Source: Chloroflexota bacterium (lineage in GTDB: Bacteria; Chloroflexota; Dehalococcoidia; SpSt-223). From it: DNA of 58,006 nt. The notes below the pieces were generated by a model. That model ran no database searches, had not been told where the DNA came from, and worked only from the letters and a program-made list of their open reading frames with translations. Every line of letters starts with the position of its first letter. The stretch's first letter is position 1. A program made the position numbers and the translations under genes. The stretch lies in assembly GCA_023512725.1 (NCBI GenBank), contig JAILZB010000003.1, positions 1 through 58,006 of the forward strand, read 5' to 3'. Positions 40,426 through 49,055 of the stretch are shown piece after piece.

Positions 40426-40803
40426 TCACCGCTCCAGCCGGGCAGCCGCCCAGGCAGAGGGACTTTCCCAGACGGTGACGGTGAGAGCCCGCAGCCCGGG
40501 GCGTGCAAGACGGTCCTGTAGTGTCTCGGCCAGCACCTGTGCCAAGCGTTCAGTGCTGGGGTTGAGGCCAGCGAACTCTGGGAGGTCGTTCAGCAACCGG
40601 TCCTGGTAGCGACCCAATGCGGCTGCGAGCGCTGCCTCGACCGCAGTGATGTCGGCAAGAAACCCATGCTGGTCGAGCTGGTCGCCTTCGAGGCGGAGTT
40701 CGACACGGTAGTGGTGAGCGTGAGGCAGGTTTTCAGCGCCCCAGTCACCTCCGGTCAATGCATGCTGGCAGGTGAACTCACGCCAAACCCCAAGGGAAAA
40801 CAT
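40426..40803 (-). CDS. 6-pyruvoyltetrahydropterin synthase/QueD-like protein
   Basis: FTCQHAL and LPHAHHYRVELRLEG (zinc His set), DITAVEAALAAALGRYQDRLLNDLPEFAGLNPSTERLA, VTVWESPSAWAAARL. Confidence 0.88.
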   Translation of the reverse strand: MFSLGVWREFTCQHALTGGDWGAENLPHAHHYRVELRLEGDQLDQHGFLADITAVEAALAAALGRYQDRLLNDLPEFAGLNPSTERLAQVLAETLQDRLARPGLRALTVTVWESPSAWAAARLER

Positions 40804-41834
40804 CAGGCTTCCTCCTCGTCCGGCCCGGCCGCGGTAACGAACAGGGCCTGCAGGACCGTTGGATCACCTTGGTCGAGCTGCTGGTAGAGAGTCGGGGCAG
40901 CGGTCAGCGGTAGGCGATGCGTGATCAGCTGCTCAGGCTGAAGCATCGGCACCAGCTCCCAAGTGAACGCAGTTCGCCGCTCGCGACTCCAGCGACCGGT
41001 CAGGGCGGGCGCGATCGTACTGACCTGGCTCGCCTCGATACGCACCCGGTCGCGGTGGAACCGTCCTCCGAGGTCGAGGGAGACTGGACGGGTGCCGTAC
41101 CAAGACCCTACCAGGAGCCGGCTCTGAAAGCCGAGCAGCGTTTGGGCCAAGGCCAATCCCGCCGGCTGGCCACTCACCTCGATAACAAGGTCAGCCGCAG
41201 CCGGGCCAAGCTGTTCCTGCAGATGGGCGGACTCAGCGGGTGTTCCCGCCCACTGAGCCCCAAGGGTTGCCGACCAGCGCAGCCGCTCTGGGCGTGGATC
41301 GACGGCGGCGAGCAAGGCGAGGGGAAAGCGGGCGAGCAGCGCGATGACCAGCAGCCCGATTACCCCCTGGCCGACTACCACCACCCGTTCACCGGCCAGT
41401 GGCCGGGCATCGAGCACCAGAGTGAGCGCGGTTTCCACGCTTGGATAGAGTGCGGCTGCCTCCGGCACGAGTGCTGGCGGCACGGGGAGCAGGCTCGCGA
41501 GCGGAGCAACGAAGTGGGTGGCGTGCGGTTGGAAGGCGAAGACGCGGCGACCAAGCCAGGCGCGGTCTTCCCTTGCGCCGACGGCCACCACCCGCCCGGT
41601 CGCCGCGTAGCCGTAGCGGAACGGATACTGGGCAGGGCCAGCGAGAGCAGCCAGGGTGGTATCAAGCGGCAGGTCGGCCGGCACCGCTCCCTGGTAGGCG
41701 AGCAGCTCGCTCCCCGCGCTCACGGCTGAGCACTCGACCGCGACGAGCCCCTCCCCCGCGGCCGGTGGGAGCAGCTCCAGTGGCCGCACCTCGACGTGGC
41801 GCGGCGCCACGAACCAGAGCGCCCGGGCGATCAT
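40803..41834 (-). CDS. MDR-superfamily zinc-binding dehydrogenase-like protein
   Basis: ATG 41834 MIARALWFVAPRHVEVRPLELLPPAAGEGLVAVECSAVSAGSELLAYQG; GYAATGRVVAVG; VVVVGQGVIGLLVIALL. Confidence 0.85.
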   Translation of the reverse strand: MIARALWFVAPRHVEVRPLELLPPAAGEGLVAVECSAVSAGSELLAYQGAVPADLPLDTTLAALAGPAQYPFRYGYAATGRVVAVGAREDRAWLGRRVFAFQPHATHFVAPLASLLPVPPALVPEAAALYPSVETALTLVLDARPLAGERVVVVGQGVIGLLVIALLARFPLALLAAVDPRPERLRWSATLGAQWAGTPAESAHLQEQLGPAAADLVIEVSGQPAGLALAQTLLGFQSRLLVGSWYGTRPVSLDLGGRFHRDRVRIEASQVSTIAPALTGRWSRERRTAFTWELVPMLQPEQLITHRLPLTAAPTLYQQLDQGDPTVLQALFVTAAGPDEEEA

Positions 41835-42541
41835 CCCTGGCCTGCCAGTTCGCCCCGAACGATCAGGTCGTCCCCACAGGGCGAGACACTGAGGTTGGCA
41901 AGCCGGAGGGAGTGTCCAGTGGGTGTTGCCAGCGGCGACTCCACCGCACGCAGGCCCCCCACGAGCAGCGGCGCGATCGTGAGGATGACCTGATTGACTG
42001 AGCCCTGCGCGAGAAAGCTGGTGATGATTCGGCTGCCTCCCTCGACCATCAGCGAGTTCACGTCCGCCGCTCCGAGCCAGTCGAGCAGGGCACCGAGGTC
42101 GACCCAACCGTTGGGTAAGGCAGGGAGCGGCACTGGGCGCGCGCCGGAGCGTTCCAAAGCCTGGGCACGCCCCCGGTCGGCAGCAGCGGTCGTTGCCAGC
42201 CAGGGGCCACGCTCAGCGCGCAAGACCTGGGCGGAGAGTGGAGTCCGCAGCTGGCTATCGACGATGACGACTTGCGGGTTCGGGCCGGTGACCAGGCGGA
42301 CGGTCAGCCGGGGATTGTCGCTGATCACCGTTCCTATGCCGACCAGGATCGCATCATGGAGCGCGCGGAGCTGGTGGGTAAACTGCTGTGCCATCGGACC
42401 GCTGATGGCAAGCGGCGCCCCGCGCCGCCGGGCGATGCTCCCATCGAGGGACTGGGCGTAGCTCAGGGTGATGTAAGGACGGCCTACCTGCCGGCGATAG
42501 TCTGCCGCCTGGCTGAGCACCGCGCGAACCGTCTCGATCAC
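41831..42541 (-). CDS. RibD C-terminal-type (DHFR-like fold) reductase
   Basis: RPYITLSYAQSLDGSIARRRGAPLAISGPMAQQFTHQLRALHDAILVGIGTVISDNPRLTVR...SLMVEGGSRIITSFLAQGSVNQVILTIAPLLVGG; no deaminase domain. Confidence 0.92.
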   Translation of the reverse strand: MIETVRAVLSQAADYRRQVGRPYITLSYAQSLDGSIARRRGAPLAISGPMAQQFTHQLRALHDAILVGIGTVISDNPRLTVRLVTGPNPQVVIVDSQLRTPLSAQVLRAERGPWLATTAAADRGRAQALERSGARPVPLPALPNGWVDLGALLDWLGAADVNSLMVEGGSRIITSFLAQGSVNQVILTIAPLLVGGLRAVESPLATPTGHSLRLANLSVSPCGDDLIVRGELAGQG

Positions 42542-42649
42542 GGGCGTGTTCGGTCGGACGCTCCCATCATCCTACTCGCCTGTGGCATCTGCGGCCGTTC
42601 TGCACAGGGCTGACCGGCGCTCCCTGTCGAGGCCAGTATAATCCGCGCG

Positions 42650-44122
42650 ATGCTGCGCCTTCTCCCCGGCACCCTCACCTCGCCTCGCCGGGGGATCTTC
42701 TTGGCCGCCTTGCCGCAGCGCGACCGGCTCGCTTGCGGGGCCCTCCTGCTGGGGGCTGCCCTCTGGGTGCTTGCTCCCTTCCCGCTGGCTGGGGGAGGCG
42801 CGGCTCTCTTCTTCCTGGGGGCCATCCTCCGGCTTGACCTTGCGCTGATTGCGGTCGTCCTGGCCTGCCCGTTCTATCTCCCCGTGGCGGCGAACCCTCT
42901 CCCCCCCAAGCCGATCGGCCCCTACCGCTTCAGCCTGCTCGAAGTGGCAACTCTGCTCTGCGGAGCGGCCTGGCTGGTGCGTGCCCTCATCGACCGGCCG
43001 GCGACGATCGACCGGCTGCGGCAGGCGGGCTGGGCGCTTGTTCCCCCGCTGCTCTTTCTGCTCGCCGCTACCCTCTCGACGCTGGCAGCCGTCAATCGGC
43101 ACGAGGCTCTGCGCGAACTCCGGACGGTGGCTATCGAGCCGGTGCTATTCGGCCTGCTGGTGCTCAGCACGCTTGACCGCCGCGGTGTCGCTCGGTTGGT
43201 GGTGGCTGGCGTCGCGCTCGGGGCTACGGTGGCCGCCTACAGCTTCTATCACTATGTGGTGGTTAGGGTCGTCGAGGAGGCTGACGGGGTCCGACGGGTG
43301 CTGGCGGTCTACCACTCCCCTAACCAGTTAGCGCTCCTCTTCGACCGGCTGCTCCCGCTCACCGTGGCCCTTGCCCTTCCGGCACCAGCCGAACCCTGGC
43401 GACGCTGGCTCCGGCGGGGTATGCCAGCCGGGGTGGCAGCAGTGATCATGGCTGGTGCGCTGGTACTCACCTACTCGCGAGGAGCCTACCTGGCGGTCGC
43501 CGTGGCGACTCTGGCCATCCTGGCCTGGCGCGGTTGGCGCTTCTTGCTGCCGGCAGTGGTTCTCGGCATGCTGGGCAGCGGCCTGCTGCTCACCCAGCTC
43601 TCGCCCGCCCGTCTCGTCTCGGAGCAGACTTCCGTCGGGCGGCTGACGCTCTGGAGCGCGGCCTGGCGGATGGTCCTGGACCACCCGCTGCTCGGCGTCG
43701 GGCCGGACAACTTTCTCTACGCCTACCGTGACCGCGGCTACCTGCCGCCGGAAGGCTGGCGCGAACCGGATACTTCTCACCCTCACAACCTGCTGCTCGA
43801 CGCTTGGCTCCGGACGGGCATCCTGGGCTTCGGCGCGCTTGCTGCTGCAGCGGCGCTGTTCTGGCGCGCTGCGGTGCGTCTGCTGCGTTCCCGTTCTGAC
43901 CCCTCCTGGCCGACGGCGCTCGCGCTCGCCGGGGGGATGCTGGCCGCGCTCACGCACGGGCTGTTCGACAACGGCTACTTTCTCCCCGACCTGGCAGTGC
44001 TGTTCTGGCTGGCCGTAGCCGGGATGGCCGTGCTGGCCCGACCGTCGGCCCCAGCAGCCCACCCAGCTCCTCCGCCAGCTTCCCCGCTCGCCGCCAGCGC
44101 GCCGCCTCCCGTGCCGCGCTAG
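42650..44122 (+). CDS. O-antigen ligase/polymerase-like membrane protein
   Basis: Many TM segments; LTYSRGAYLAVAVATL; HPLLGVGPDNFLYAYRDRGY...SHPHNLLLDAWLRTGILGF. Confidence 0.88.
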   Translation: MLRLLPGTLTSPRRGIFLAALPQRDRLACGALLLGAALWVLAPFPLAGGGAALFFLGAILRLDLALIAVVLACPFYLPVAANPLPPKPIGPYRFSLLEVATLLCGAAWLVRALIDRPATIDRLRQAGWALVPPLLFLLAATLSTLAAVNRHEALRELRTVAIEPVLFGLLVLSTLDRRGVARLVVAGVALGATVAAYSFYHYVVVRVVEEADGVRRVLAVYHSPNQLALLFDRLLPLTVALALPAPAEPWRRWLRRGMPAGVAAVIMAGALVLTYSRGAYLAVAVATLAILAWRGWRFLLPAVVLGMLGSGLLLTQLSPARLVSEQTSVGRLTLWSAAWRMVLDHPLLGVGPDNFLYAYRDRGYLPPEGWREPDTSHPHNLLLDAWLRTGILGFGALAAAAALFWRAAVRLLRSRSDPSWPTALALAGGMLAALTHGLFDNGYFLPDLAVLFWLAVAGMAVLARPSAPAAHPAPPPASPLAASAPPPVPR

Positions 44123-44333
44123 GGGTGGCGACACGAGCCAGCGCGGGTTGGCAAATCCTGGCAGGTTCGTTGGCGAGTGCTACGATTCGGGACGGATCCC
44201 GCTGGCTGCGGGCACTGGCCGGTGGGAGACTGGCCGCGCTCAGGCACGACGCCACTTGTCGCGTTCCCCTCCCAAGCCTGCCCCGCGGGGGAGCATGGCT
44301 GAGTGGGGGCGGCGACCGGAGGACAACAGACCA

Positions 44334-45299
44334 ATGCAGATCGTCATCAGCGGCGGGGCCGGGTTCATCGGTTCTCACCTGGTCGATGCCTGCCTGACCC
44401 GTGGCCACCGGGTGATCGTGATCGATAACCTGTTGACCGGGCGGCGGGAGAACCTGGCGCACCTGGCGGACCATCCCCGGCTGCGCTTCCTCGAACGTGA
44501 CGTGATCGAGCCGCTGCCAGAGGTCGAAGGCGAGCTGTATCTGCACCTGGCGAGTCCGGCCAGCCCGGTCGGCTACGCCCGCTATCCCATCGAGACGATG
44601 CTCGCGAACTCGCTTGGCACCCAGCGGCTGCTCGACCTCACCCGGCGGGACGGCGCGACCTTTCTGTTCGCCTCGACCTCCGAGGCCTACGGCGACCCGC
44701 TGGTCCACCCCCAGCCGGAGGAGTACTGGGGCAACGTCAACCCCGTCGGGCCGCGCGCCTGCTACGACGAGTCCAAGCGGTACGGCGAAGCGCTCACCGT
44801 CACATACGTGCGGCAGTTTGGCCTCGATGGGCGGATCGTCCGGATCTTCAATACCTATGGCCCGCGGAACGACCCCCGCGACGGTCGGATCGTGCCAAAC
44901 TTCATCACCCAGGCGCTGCGGGGCGAGCCGATCACGGTCTACGGGGATGGCACCCAGACCCGCTCCTACTGCTACGTCTCCGACCTGGTCGAGGGGATCC
45001 TCCGCGCTGCCCTCACCCCGGGGCTGGCGGGTGAGGTGATCAACCTCGGCAACCCGCTGGAATACTCGGCGGTCGAGCTCGCTGTCCTGATCCGACGACT
45101 GGCGGGCTCCTCCTCCCCGATCGTGCACGCGCCTCCGCGGCCAGAGGAGATCGCGCGCCGGCGCCCGGAGATCAGCAAAGCGCGGCGTCTGCTCGGCTGG
45201 GAACCCCAGGTGGGTATCGAGGAGGGCCTGCTCCAGACGATCGCCTGGTTCCGGGAGCAGCTGGCACTGCCAGCCTCCGCTGTGGTCGACGGCACGTGA
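44334..45299 (+). CDS. NAD-dependent NDP-sugar epimerase/decarboxylase (UDP-glucuronate decarboxylase-like)
   Basis: ATG 44334 MQIVISGGAGFIGSHLVDACLTRGHRVIVIDNLLTG; ASTSEAYGDPLVHPQPEEYWGNVNPVGPRACYDESKRYGEAL; RIFNTYGPRNDPRDGRIVPNFI. Confidence 0.93.
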   Translation: MQIVISGGAGFIGSHLVDACLTRGHRVIVIDNLLTGRRENLAHLADHPRLRFLERDVIEPLPEVEGELYLHLASPASPVGYARYPIETMLANSLGTQRLLDLTRRDGATFLFASTSEAYGDPLVHPQPEEYWGNVNPVGPRACYDESKRYGEALTVTYVRQFGLDGRIVRIFNTYGPRNDPRDGRIVPNFITQALRGEPITVYGDGTQTRSYCYVSDLVEGILRAALTPGLAGEVINLGNPLEYSAVELAVLIRRLAGSSSPIVHAPPRPEEIARRRPEISKARRLLGWEPQVGIEEGLLQTIAWFREQLALPASAVVDGT

Positions 45300-46864
45300 C
45301 GCTGCTGGCGCGCCCCCCTCTCGCTGCCCGCGCAAGCGCCTGGTGGCGGGCTGCGCGCGTTGAACTCGCTGATTGGTTCCTCCCACCCTGGGAACGGGGG
45401 TTGCTCTCGCCGCGGGCCACCGTGCTCGTAGGTATCGTGCTGGTGGGCCTCGCCCTCGTGATCGCGACCCAGCCGCTCCGGGTGCTGGTGGCCGGGCTGG
45501 CTGCGGCCGTCTTCTTCGTGCTCTCCCTCGTCCGTCCCGTAGTTGGGTTGGGGCTTATCCTGTTCTCGGTTCCCTTTGGAACGCTCGCGCCGGTTGACGT
45601 GCGCGGCATCACCCTCACCGCCACCGAGCCGCTGATCGGCCTGGTTACCCTTGCCTGGCTGCTGCGGGTGGCCGCAGCACGCCAGCTCGACTGGCGCTGG
45701 TCGCCGCTGGTAGTGCCGCTCGTGCTCTTTCTGCTCCTCGAGGCCCAGTCAGTGGCGGTCGCTCCGGCGTTCACGCTAGCGGCAAAAGAGTACGCCAAGT
45801 GGCTGGAAGCGCTGGCGCTGCTCGTGGTGACGGCGCAGGTCGTGCGTCGGCAGGAGCAGGTCGTGTTTCTGGTTGCCTGCCTGCTCGGCGCGGGGACGCT
45901 AGCTGCCCTGCAGGGGTGGTACCAGTTCTTCTTCCGCCAGGGGCCGGAGGGGTTCCTCATTGCTGAACGGTTCATCCGGGCCTATGGCGAGTTCGGTCAA
46001 CCGAACCCGTACGCTGGCTTCTTGAACCTCAGCCTCCCGTTTGCCCTGGCTGTGCTGCTGGTCGCCTTGCTCCGCCCACCGGCGGCCCGTGGGAGAGCGC
46101 CGCAGGCGCTGCTCCTCGCGGTAGCCGGCGTGGCAGGGGTCATTGCAGCGGCCGAAGCGATGACCTTCTCCCGGGCGGCGTGGCTGGGCCTGGCGGTGGC
46201 CGTCGTGGCAATGCTGGCGGTCTGCAGCCGGCGCACCCTCGGACTCCTGCTCGGTGGGCTCACGGTGGGGTTGGTCATCTGGCTCCTGGGCGCGCTCGAC
46301 CTGCTCCCCGCGGTGGCGCTCGAGCGGTTACGGCCGCTCGCCGAGAGTGTCAGTCTCTTTGACGTCAGCGCAGTGGAGCTGACGCCGGAGAACTGGTCGG
46401 TCGTCGAGCGCGTCGTCACCTGGCAGACGGCGCTTGAGATGGCCGCGACGAACCCCTGGTACGGCATTGGGCCGGGAAGCTTTCAGGTCCGCTGGCCCGA
46501 GTTTGCCCCGCTCGAGTGGGTCTTGCGCGGGTCCAACCCGCCCCACGCCCATAACTTCTACCTGAACCAGCTGGCCGAGAGCGGGATCATCGGCCTGGCG
46601 GCCTATCTCATCCTCATCGGGGCGGCCTTCGCCTATACTACCGTCCGGGTCCGAGCGGCCCAGCGGCTCGGTCGCTGGCAAGGGCATCTCCTTGCTCACC
46701 CGTTCGCGCTTGCGCTCGGGCTGCTCGGGGTGCTGCTTGCACTTTCGGTGCACAACGTGTTCGATGCGCTCTTCGTCCATGGGATGACAGCCCAACTTGG
46801 GTTGACACTTGGGCTCGTCGAAGCGAGCTGGCAGGCCCGAGCACAACACGCCGAGGGGGCATGA
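45296..46864 (+). CDS. O-antigen ligase/polymerase-like membrane protein (second copy)
   Basis: GTG start overlapping the epimerase stop; AYGEFGQPNPYAGFLNLSLPFALA; EAMTFSRAAWLGLAVAV; NPWYGIGPGSFQVRW...PPHAHNFYLNQLAESGIIG. Confidence 0.9.
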   Translation: MTLLARPPLAARASAWWRAARVELADWFLPPWERGLLSPRATVLVGIVLVGLALVIATQPLRVLVAGLAAAVFFVLSLVRPVVGLGLILFSVPFGTLAPVDVRGITLTATEPLIGLVTLAWLLRVAAARQLDWRWSPLVVPLVLFLLLEAQSVAVAPAFTLAAKEYAKWLEALALLVVTAQVVRRQEQVVFLVACLLGAGTLAALQGWYQFFFRQGPEGFLIAERFIRAYGEFGQPNPYAGFLNLSLPFALAVLLVALLRPPAARGRAPQALLLAVAGVAGVIAAAEAMTFSRAAWLGLAVAVVAMLAVCSRRTLGLLLGGLTVGLVIWLLGALDLLPAVALERLRPLAESVSLFDVSAVELTPENWSVVERVVTWQTALEMAATNPWYGIGPGSFQVRWPEFAPLEWVLRGSNPPHAHNFYLNQLAESGIIGLAAYLILIGAAFAYTTVRVRAAQRLGRWQGHLLAHPFALALGLLGVLLALSVHNVFDALFVHGMTAQLGLTLGLVEASWQARAQHAEGA

Positions 46865-47949
46865 TCATCCGCCAGCCAAGCATGGGGCACGAGGCAGCAC
46901 CATCACTGCCGCTGACCGAGACGGCACCCCCCGAGGAAGCGAGTGGGGATCTTTCCCTGCGGCGGCGCGTCTTCCGGCTGCGGACGCTGGTCTCGTTTCT
47001 GGCGGCCGGGGCCATCCTCTGGTTCTTGGTCACCCGCCTGAACGTGAATCTGGCCGACCTCTGGGCGCAGCTGCGCCAGACCAACCTGGGCTTGTTCCTG
47101 CTGGCACTCTTCGTCTACTACCTGGGCTTTCCCCTCCGGGCCCTCCGCTGGCGATTGCTGCTGGAGCAGGTCGAGCAGAGCGACCATCGCGCCCGGGAGC
47201 GCGCGGTCCACCCGAGCGTAGCGCGGCTGAGTGAGATCCTGGTGCTGGGCTGGTTTGCCAATTGCGTCGTGCCGGCCAAGATCGGCGATTTTTACCGCGC
47301 CTACCTGCTCAAGGACGCCTGCGGGGTGAGTTTTGCGCGCACCACCGGCACGATCGTGGCCGAGCGGATGATCGACTTGATCGTCCTCTTTGTCCTGCTC
47401 TTGCTCTCGGCGGTCGGGGTCATCCGGGGAATGACGACTGACCACGCCCTGGTGACCGAGCACATCTTGCTGGTCGGCCTCGTGCTGGTGGGGCTGCTCG
47501 TCCTGGTGCTGCTCGGCCTGCGGCTGTTCGGGCGGCGGTTGGAAAGGGTGCTGCCAGCGCGGCTGGGTGGGTTCTGGTACCGCTTCCAGCACGGGATTGT
47601 CGGAAGCTTCCAGCTCCGCCAGTTCCCCCTGGTGGCCGTGCTCACGATAGCAGTCTGGCTGACTGAAGCAGGCCGCCTCTACTTCGTCAGCCAGTCGCTT
47701 GGCGTGCCGCTGGGGCTTGCGGTGATCGTGTTTGTGGCGCTGGCCAACTCGCTCCTCACCGCTGTACCAGCCACGCCTGGGGGGCTGGGTGTGGTCGAGG
47801 TAGGGGTGATCACCCTCTTTGCCCTCATCGGGGTGAGCGACGATGCCGCCGCTGCCGTGACCCTGCTCGACCGTACCATCTCCTACTGGAGTCTGATCGC
47901 CGTCGGGCTGGTCGCGTACCTGTTCGCCTTCCGCCACCGGCGGGCATGA
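46861..47949 (+). CDS. Flippase-like/lysylphosphatidylglycerol synthase TM-family protein
   Basis: YYLGFPLRALRWRLLL; LGWFANCVVPAKIGDFYRAYLLK; TIVAERMIDLIVL; ANSLLTAVPATPGGLGVVEVGV. Confidence 0.9.
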   Translation: MIIRQPSMGHEAAPSLPLTETAPPEEASGDLSLRRRVFRLRTLVSFLAAGAILWFLVTRLNVNLADLWAQLRQTNLGLFLLALFVYYLGFPLRALRWRLLLEQVEQSDHRARERAVHPSVARLSEILVLGWFANCVVPAKIGDFYRAYLLKDACGVSFARTTGTIVAERMIDLIVLFVLLLLSAVGVIRGMTTDHALVTEHILLVGLVLVGLLVLVLLGLRLFGRRLERVLPARLGGFWYRFQHGIVGSFQLRQFPLVAVLTIAVWLTEAGRLYFVSQSLGVPLGLAVIVFVALANSLLTAVPATPGGLGVVEVGVITLFALIGVSDDAAAAVTLLDRTISYWSLIAVGLVAYLFAFRHRRA

Positions 47950-49055
47950 AGGTCGCGATCGAGTACACCCCGGCCGTACGCCAGCGGGCCGGCATTGGGC
48001 GCTTTGTCCGCGAGCTGACTGCTGCCGTCCTCGCCCTGGGCGAGGAGTGCTCCGTCACCCTGGTCCTGACGCGTGACGCTCCTCCCCCTCCCCTGCCGGC
48101 CCGGGTTGTCCAGTTGCCGCTCACCGAGCGTCAGGCGCTCGTGCTCTGGCACCGCTGGCGGCTCCCCCTCCCGATCGACCGCTGGCTCGGCCCGGTCGAC
48201 CTCTTCCACGGTACCAACTTCCTGCTCCCACCCCTCCGCCGACCGCGGGCGGTCGTGACGGTGCACGACCTCAGCTTTCTGCTCTACCCCCAGTTCGCCG
48301 AGCCGGCCCTGGTGGCGTTCTTGCGGGCAGCGGTGCCACGCTCGCTCCAACGTGCTCATGCTATCTGCGCCGACTCCGCGGCCACCAAGCGCGACCTGAT
48401 CCAGCACCTGGGCGTGGCAGCGGCGCGGATCACCGTCATCCCCGGCGGGGTCGACCCCCGTTTCCGACCGGCTCCTCCCGCGGAACTGGCACAGGTCCGT
48501 CAGCGCTACCCCCTGGACCGACCCTTTCTCCTCGCCCTGGGCACGCGTGAGCCGCGCAAGAACCTGGCAGGGCTGCTGGCGGCCTATCAGCTCGTGCGCC
48601 AACGCGGCGCCACGGTGCGCCTGCTGATCGCGGGGCCACCCGGCTGGCGGGAGGCGCCTTTTGCCGCCGCGCTGGCGAGCGCTCCGTACCGCGAGGATGT
48701 CATCGCGCTCGGCTACGTCCCCGATGAGGACTTGCCGGCCTTGCTCAGCGCTTGTGCGTGCTTCGTCTACCCGAGCTTCTACGAGGGGTTCGGTCTCCCG
48801 GTGGGGGAGGCGCTCGCCTGCGGCGCACCCGTCGTTTGCTCGGCGACCAGTTCGTTACCCGAGGTAGCGGGCGAGGCTGCCTTGCTCGTTCCGCCAGATG
48901 ACCCCGCGGCCATCGCGGAGGCGATCCTGCGGGTGCTGGAGGATGAGACGCTCGCCGCCAGGCTCCGCAGCGCTGGCCCGCGCCAGGCAGCGACCTTGCG
49001 CTGGGAAGATTCCGCCCGGGCGCTCCTCGCGCTCTACCACCAGGTCGTAGCGTGA
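47946..49055 (+). CDS. GT4-family glycosyltransferase
   Basis: RQRAGIGRFVRELTAAVL; LALGTREPRKNLAGLLAAYQ; VYPSFYEGFGLPVGEALACGAPVVCSATSSLPEVAGEAALLVPPDD. Confidence 0.93.
   Translation: MKVAIEYTPAVRQRAGIGRFVRELTAAVLALGEECSVTLVLTRDAPPPPLPARVVQLPLTERQALVLWHRWRLPLPIDRWLGPVDLFHGTNFLLPPLRRPRAVVTVHDLSFLLYPQFAEPALVAFLRAAVPRSLQRAHAICADSAATKRDLIQHLGVAAARITVIPGGVDPRFRPAPPAELAQVRQRYPLDRPFLLALGTREPRKNLAGLLAAYQLVRQRGATVRLLIAGPPGWREAPFAAALASAPYREDVIALGYVPDEDLPALLSACACFVYPSFYEGFGLPVGEALACGAPVVCSATSSLPEVAGEAALLVPPDDPAAIAEAILRVLEDETLAARLRSAGPRQAATLRWEDSARALLALYHQVVA

Noticed and set aside
43950-45386. 478-aa minus-strand ORF opposite the NDP-sugar epimerase
   Set aside because: The plus strand has clear SDR motifs (GGAGFIGSHL, YDESK); the minus ORF is a high-GC shadow.
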